Assembly (NCBI GenBank): GCA_019114135.1
Contig: DXGC01000070.1
Span: 1-64,000 of the forward strand
Direction: 5' to 3'
DNA from: Candidatus Corynebacterium avicola
GTDB taxonomy: Bacteria; Actinomycetota; Actinomycetes; Mycobacteriales; Mycobacteriaceae
Length of the DNA stretch: 64,000 nucleotides
This document shows positions 59,185 to 64,000 of this stretch, one piece after another (position 1 is the stretch's first letter; every line of letters begins with the position of its first letter). Position numbers and translations under genes: made by a program. The notes under the pieces are model-generated. The model saw nothing but the letters and a program-made list of their open reading frames with translations, had not been told where the DNA came from and made no database searches.

Positions 59185-60609
59185 ATGACCACCACAAGAA
59201 ACCCCAACGCCGGTGTCCCGGCCGAGCACGGTGAGCAGAGGAGCGTCAGCGATGCCCGGATCACCTGCGGAAACCTCAGCCGGCCCCCCGAGCTCACCCG
59301 CTACGTCGACGTGACCGGGATGGTGGACAAGCAGAGCGGCATGATCGACCGGGCGGTTTTCACCGACCAGGCGCTGTACCAGCAGGAGCTGGCTCGGGTG
59401 TTCGCCACCAGCTGGCTGTTCCTCGGTCATGTCGAGCAGGTCCGGAAGCCCGGTGACTTCTTCACCACCTACATGGGCGAGGATCCCGTGATCGTGACGA
59501 TGGACAAGAAGAAGCGGATCAGGTGTTTCCTCAACTCCTGCCGCCACCGTGGGGCACGGGTTCTGCGGGCCGACTACGGCAAGACCAAGAACTTCACCTG
59601 CACCTACCACGGCTGGGCCTACGACCTCGAGGGACGGCTGATCAACGCCCCGAATGCGGAGGCGTACCCGGACGGGGAACTGGACCCGGACCAGTGGGGT
59701 CTCGTCGAAGTCGCGCAGCTGGACACCGCCCTGGGACTGATCTTCGCGACCTGGAACCCCGAGGCACCGACGCTCGACGAGCAGCTCGGTGACATGAAGT
59801 GGTACATGGAGGCCTTCCTCGACCGCGATTCCGAGGGCACGACCATTGTCGGAGGCATCACCAAGTGGGTGCTCAAGGGCAACTGGAAGCTCGCCGCCGA
59901 GCAGTTCGCCACCGACTGGTACCACGTCAACATGTCGCATGCGTCCGCGCTGATGGTGCTGTCCCCGACGGGCAAAGGCCCGAAGGACAGCATCGCCGCG
60001 ACCCCGGGACGCCAGTACTCGGACGACATGGGCAACGGCACGGGCTTCCCGGTCCACCCCAAGAGTCGTTTCGACGCCCAGCCGGTCCACGAGTACTACG
60101 ACTACGACGCACTCAAGGAACGCCTCGGCGAAGCGCGCGTCCACGGACCGCTGACCACCGGCCACGCCACGGTGTTCCCGAACTTCTCCTACCTCCCGGT
60201 CAACGGAAGCGTCCGGGTCTGGCACCCCAAGGGTCCGGACGAGATGGAGGTCTGGTCCTGGACGGTCCTGGACAAGTCCATGCCGGAGGAGGTGCGCAAT
60301 GCGCAGCGTCTCTACAACCTCCGGACCTTCGGCCCCTCAGGCATCTTCGAGCAGGACGACGGCGAGAACTGGAGCGAGGTCCAGGCGATCTCGCACGGGT
60401 GGAGGACCAACACCGTCCCGTTGAACTACCAGATGGGACTGGGGTCGGAACGGGAGGACGGCGTCCACCGAGGTGAGACGAGCGAGCTGTACAGCGATTC
60501 CGCCGGCCGAAAGTTCTACCACCGCTGGGCGGAACTGATGAGTACCCCGGCATGGCACGAGAAGCAGGCTGCCGCCTCAGGCACCACAGGAACCACGGAA
60601 GGAAACTGA
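59185..60609 (+). CDS. Aromatic ring-hydroxylating dioxygenase, alpha (Rieske) subunit
   Basis: Rieske CRHRGARVLRADYGKTKNFTCTYHGWAYD; mononuclear Fe motif DWYHVNMSH. Confidence 0.95.
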   Translation: MTTTRNPNAGVPAEHGEQRSVSDARITCGNLSRPPELTRYVDVTGMVDKQSGMIDRAVFTDQALYQQELARVFATSWLFLGHVEQVRKPGDFFTTYMGEDPVIVTMDKKKRIRCFLNSCRHRGARVLRADYGKTKNFTCTYHGWAYDLEGRLINAPNAEAYPDGELDPDQWGLVEVAQLDTALGLIFATWNPEAPTLDEQLGDMKWYMEAFLDRDSEGTTIVGGITKWVLKGNWKLAAEQFATDWYHVNMSHASALMVLSPTGKGPKDSIAATPGRQYSDDMGNGTGFPVHPKSRFDAQPVHEYYDYDALKERLGEARVHGPLTTGHATVFPNFSYLPVNGSVRVWHPKGPDEMEVWSWTVLDKSMPEEVRNAQRLYNLRTFGPSGIFEQDDGENWSEVQAISHGWRTNTVPLNYQMGLGSEREDGVHRGETSELYSDSAGRKFYHRWAELMSTPAWHEKQAAASGTTGTTEGN

Positions 60610-60611
60610 TC

Positions 60612-60968
60612 ATGAGTGCCCCCATGACAGGAGAAGCCATCGTCGTCGCACAGGTCGGTGACGTCGACGAGGACGAAGGCATCGTCATCGACGCATCCGT
60701 GACCGGGACTGTCGGCGACATCGCCCTGTTCTTCGACGGCGAGGACTACTACGCACTCGACGACACCTGCACCCATGAGACCGCGTCCCTGGCGGACGGC
60801 TGGGTGGAGGACGGTTGTGTCGAATGTCCGCTGCACGCAGCGAAGTTCTGCCTCACCGACGGCACCGTGCAGTCCATGCCCGCGACAGAGGACGTCTACG
60901 CCCATGCCGTCGAGGTCGACGGTGACGACATCAAGGTCTTCCCGAACCCGGAGAGGCTGGCGAAGTGA
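60612..60968 (+). CDS. Rieske [2Fe-2S] ferredoxin component
   Basis: CTHETASLADGWVEDGCVECPLHAAKF. Confidence 0.94.
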   Translation: MSAPMTGEAIVVAQVGDVDEDEGIVIDASVTGTVGDIALFFDGEDYYALDDTCTHETASLADGWVEDGCVECPLHAAKFCLTDGTVQSMPATEDVYAHAVEVDGDDIKVFPNPERLAK

Positions 60969-60969
60969 C

Positions 60970-62187
60970 ATGACTGTGTCTTCTGTAGTTGTCATCGGGG
61001 CAGGGATCGCCGGCTTCAGCGCAGTGACCGAGCTCCGTCGCCTCGGGCACTCGGGTCCGGTGACCATCGTGGACAGTGAGCCGGGCAGCTACGACCGGCC
61101 CCCGCTGAGCAAGCGGCTGTTCGAGGACGATTTCACCCTGGACTCGGTCGCCTTCGCCACCGGGGAGCGGTTCGCGGAACTGGCGGTCGACACGAAATTC
61201 AACACGGCCGTGCGGTCCGTGGACCCCGCGACCCGGACCGTGGCACTGGACGACGGTTCCACCCTGGAGGCGGACGCCGTGGTCATCGCTACCGGTGGTA
61301 CAGCACGCACCTTGCCGATCCCCGGTGCCGACCTTGAGGAGGTCAGCGTCCTGCGGACCTACGAGGACGCAGAGCAGCTCCGCGGGAGAATCACCGAGGG
61401 ACGACGCGTCGCCGTCGTCGGCGCTGGCCTCATCGGGGCGGAGCTCGCGTCCTCCTTCCTCGAGGTCGGGGCGGACGTCACGCTGATCGACCCGGTGGAG
61501 GTCCCCCTCGTCCCCGCCGTCGGCGAGTTGCTGGCCACCGCCGTGCACGCCATGCACGGTGGGCGCGGGATCAGGGTCGTCACCGGCCTGACCGAGAGCT
61601 TCACGGCCGTCGAGGATGGCATCCGGGTGGATGTCCGTGACCACGAACCGGTGACCGTGGACCATGTCGTCGTCGGCGTCGGCATGGTCCCCGACACGAG
61701 CCTCGCCGAGCAGGCCGGTGTCGACTGCGACGACGGAATCCTGGTGGACGACAACTTCGCCACGTCCGTCCCCGGTATCTACGCCGCCGGGGACGTCGCC
61801 CGTCACCGTACGTCGGACGGACAGTTGGCCCGACGCGCGGAGCACTGGGAAGCGGCACAGTTCGCCGGTCAGGCGGTCGCCCACGCGATCCTGGGGCTGG
61901 AGGTTCCTGTCCAGGGGGCCGGGTGGTTCTGGTCCGACCGTCACGGTCACCACCTCGAGGCGGTGGGGCGGCTGTCCGGGGACGGCGAGGTCGTGGTCCG
62001 TGAGGGCGGGGAGTACCCGACGGTGTTCCTCGTCGACGACGGCGTCCTCGTGGGGGCCGCCGCAGTTGATGAACCGAAGACCATCCGGGCGGCCAGGGGA
62101 TTGATCGACAAGGGCATCCCGGTCACAGTTGGAGAGTTGTCGGACCCGTCCGTGCAGCTCAGGAAGCTGCTCAAGGTCAAGAAGTGA
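60970..62187 (+). CDS. Ferredoxin reductase component (FAD/NAD-dependent)
   Basis: VVVIGAGIAGFSAVTELRRLGHSGPVTIVDSE...YDRPPLSKRLF; VAVVGAGLIGAELASSF; GIYAAGDVARH. Confidence 0.94.
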   Translation: MTVSSVVVIGAGIAGFSAVTELRRLGHSGPVTIVDSEPGSYDRPPLSKRLFEDDFTLDSVAFATGERFAELAVDTKFNTAVRSVDPATRTVALDDGSTLEADAVVIATGGTARTLPIPGADLEEVSVLRTYEDAEQLRGRITEGRRVAVVGAGLIGAELASSFLEVGADVTLIDPVEVPLVPAVGELLATAVHAMHGGRGIRVVTGLTESFTAVEDGIRVDVRDHEPVTVDHVVVGVGMVPDTSLAEQAGVDCDDGILVDDNFATSVPGIYAAGDVARHRTSDGQLARRAEHWEAAQFAGQAVAHAILGLEVPVQGAGWFWSDRHGHHLEAVGRLSGDGEVVVREGGEYPTVFLVDDGVLVGAAAVDEPKTIRAARGLIDKGIPVTVGELSDPSVQLRKLLKVKK

Positions 62188-62203
62188 TGAAGCGAGGAGA
62201 ACC

Positions 62204-62818
62204 ATGAACGACAACACCGCCAGCGCCCCCCACCTGAACCCCAGAACCCTGAACGGTGCCACCAGCGAGAATGCGTCGATCCTCGAGGACGAGGTCGACG
62301 GCCGTCTCCTGTCGGACGCCCAGACCCACTTCGAGTTGAACCAGTTCTACTTCCTCGAGGCCGAGTTCCTCGACGACGGCCGATTCGCCGACTGGCTCGA
62401 CATGCTCGGTGATGAACTCCACTACTGGGCCCCCACCCGGACGAACCGGCTCCGACGGCAACAGGCGTTGTCGGTGTCCGCGCCGGGGGAGGCCGCCTAC
62501 TACGACGAGACCAAGGAGTCCCTGGCGTGGCGTATCCGCCGGTTCGACTCCGGTATGGCCTGGGCGGAGGATCCGCCGAGCCGTACCCGGCACCTGATCT
62601 CCAACATCACCGCCCGGGAACGGGAGGACGGCCTGCTGCAGGTCCGCAGTTCCTTCATCGTGTACCGCAACCGTCTGCAGACCGAGTACGACATCTACGC
62701 CGGCGGCCGCAACGACATCATCCGTCGCGGCGGGGAACACGGTTTCGAGGTGGTCAAACGCACCATCCTCTTCGAGCAGAACGTCCTGCTCATGAAGAAC
62801 ATCAGCACCTTCTTCTGA
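62204..62818 (+). CDS. Aromatic ring-hydroxylating dioxygenase, beta subunit
   Basis: FYFLEAEFLDDGRFADWLDMLGDELHYWAPTRTNRLR; RTRHLISNITARE; FILYRNRL-type SSFIVYRNRLQTEYDIYAGGRNDIIRR. Confidence 0.94.
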   Translation: MNDNTASAPHLNPRTLNGATSENASILEDEVDGRLLSDAQTHFELNQFYFLEAEFLDDGRFADWLDMLGDELHYWAPTRTNRLRRQQALSVSAPGEAAYYDETKESLAWRIRRFDSGMAWAEDPPSRTRHLISNITAREREDGLLQVRSSFIVYRNRLQTEYDIYAGGRNDIIRRGGEHGFEVVKRTILFEQNVLLMKNISTFF

Positions 62819-62848
62819 CCTGATCAACCGACGAAAGGACCACTGAAC

Positions 62849-63733
62849 ATGACTTCTGCAACCGATCCGGCAACCGCAACCCCGGAACTCACCACGACGA
62901 CCGTCGAGACCACCCTGGGCCCCATCAACGTCACCGAGACCGGCTCCGGCACCCCGCTCGTCCTCATGCACGGTGGAGGCCCCGGGGTGAGTGCCCTGGC
63001 CAACTACCTCGACAACCTGCCCGCGTTCGCGGACAACTACAGGGTCATACTCCCTGACCAGCCCGGATTCGGCGAAAGTTACCGGCCGACCGCGGCTGAC
63101 CTCGAGGAGCGTTCGATCACCGACATCACGGTGGACGCCATGTTCCAGGTGCTCGAAGCCCTCGGGGTGGAGGACTACCACCTCCTCGGGAACTCCCTGG
63201 GCGGCGCCGCCGCACTGGGCATGGCCATCGCACAGCCGGACCGGGTGAAGAAGCTCGTCCTCATGGCTCCCGGTGGCGGGTGGCTGCCCACCGTGGCCCC
63301 CACCCCCACGGAGGGCCAGAAGCAGATGTTCAAGTACTACAACGGTGAAGGCCCCACGCTGGCGAAGATGAAGCAGTTCGTGCGGGTGATGGTCGCCAAC
63401 GCGAAGAACTTCTCCGAGGAGGATCTGCAGAAACGCTACGAGGCCTCCCTGGACGAAAGCCACATCGAGTTCTATCACGCCTACAACGCCTCCTTCGCGA
63501 AGCGGGGCGGCATGGATCCGCTGTGGAAGGACCTGGGCCGCATCACCGCCGACACCCTCCTGCTGTGGGGACGGGACGACCGGACGATCACCCTCGACGG
63601 CGCCTCCACCATGCTCAAGCAGATCCGGAAGGTGCAGATGCACGTCTTCTCCGGGTGCGGTCACTGGGTGCAGGTCGAGCGGAAGAAACAGTTCGAGCTG
63701 CTCGTCAATGAATTCCTGGCAGGCGAGCTCTGA
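62849..63733 (+). CDS. Meta-cleavage product C-C hydrolase (MhpC/BphD/HsaD-like alpha/beta hydrolase)
   Basis: LVLMHGGGPGVSALANYLDNLPAFADNYRVILPDQPGFGES; LLGNSLGGAAALGMA; VFSGCGHWVQVERKKQF. Confidence 0.92.
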   Translation: MTSATDPATATPELTTTTVETTLGPINVTETGSGTPLVLMHGGGPGVSALANYLDNLPAFADNYRVILPDQPGFGESYRPTAADLEERSITDITVDAMFQVLEALGVEDYHLLGNSLGGAAALGMAIAQPDRVKKLVLMAPGGGWLPTVAPTPTEGQKQMFKYYNGEGPTLAKMKQFVRVMVANAKNFSEEDLQKRYEASLDESHIEFYHAYNASFAKRGGMDPLWKDLGRITADTLLLWGRDDRTITLDGASTMLKQIRKVQMHVFSGCGHWVQVERKKQFELLVNEFLAGEL

Positions 63734-64000
63734 TGGCTCCCACATCACCCGGCCGGCTCGACGGGGATGTTGCGTTCATCACCGGTGGAGGATCAGGCAT
63801 CGGACAGGCGGTGGCCCTCCGTTTCCTCGAGGAGGGTGCCGCCGGGGTCGCCGTCTTCGCCAGGAACGCCGACAAACTCCAGGTGACGGTGGACGCCGCT
63901 GCAGAACTCGGACCCGGGTACGCCGACCGGGTGCTCCCGGTGACGGGAGACGTCCGCAGCGTGGCCGACCTGAAGGACGCGGTGGCCGCGACCGTGGAGC
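63733..64000 (+). CDS. SDR-family dehydrogenase (possible cis-dihydrodiol dehydrogenase), truncated at window end
   Basis: Translation from ATG 63733: MAPTSPGRLDGDVAFITGGGSGIGQAVALRFLEEGAAGVAVFARN; TGATG overlap with the hydrolase. Confidence 0.85.
   Translation, partial: MAPTSPGRLDGDVAFITGGGSGIGQAVALRFLEEGAAGVAVFARNADKLQVTVDAAAELGPGYADRVLPVTGDVRSVADLKDAVAATVE

Overview
High-GC actinobacterial chromosome segment, almost certainly Corynebacterium or a close relative. This is inferred from the conserved origin-proximal order yidC-rsmG-parA-parB-GNAT-cwlM-trx-trxB-sigM ... murJ-DUF6049-NUDIX-pcnA, and from leuS, ino1, ponA, rpsF-ssb-rplI-dnaB. About 60 protein-coding genes are supported. Four GTTTCACGTGAAAC parS sites flank parAB. 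The most interesting accessory features are: (1) a CstR-like persulfide-sensing module at about 8.96-11.83 kb, sitting between sigM and murJ, with two palindromic operators, a small Cys-rich protein, a TauE-type transporter, and a CstB-like persulfide dioxygenase/rhodanese gene split by an apparent 1-nt deletion in a G-run; (2) three families of palindromic or TIR-bearing intergenic repeats, resembling MITEs, two of them present in more than one copy; (3) a dense cluster of DnaA-box-like 9-mers in the roughly 0.9 kb gap upstream of dnaB; (4) an aromatic-ring dioxygenase catabolic operon with unusual gene order, running off the right edge, with IclR and XRE-cupin regulators and a strong 21-bp palindrome in its divergent promoter; (5) a DUF559/Vsr-like endonuclease-fold protein in a two-gene segment bracketed by palindromic repeats. 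No rRNA, tRNA or CRISPR array was recognised. Family calls come from reading the translations. No database search was run.
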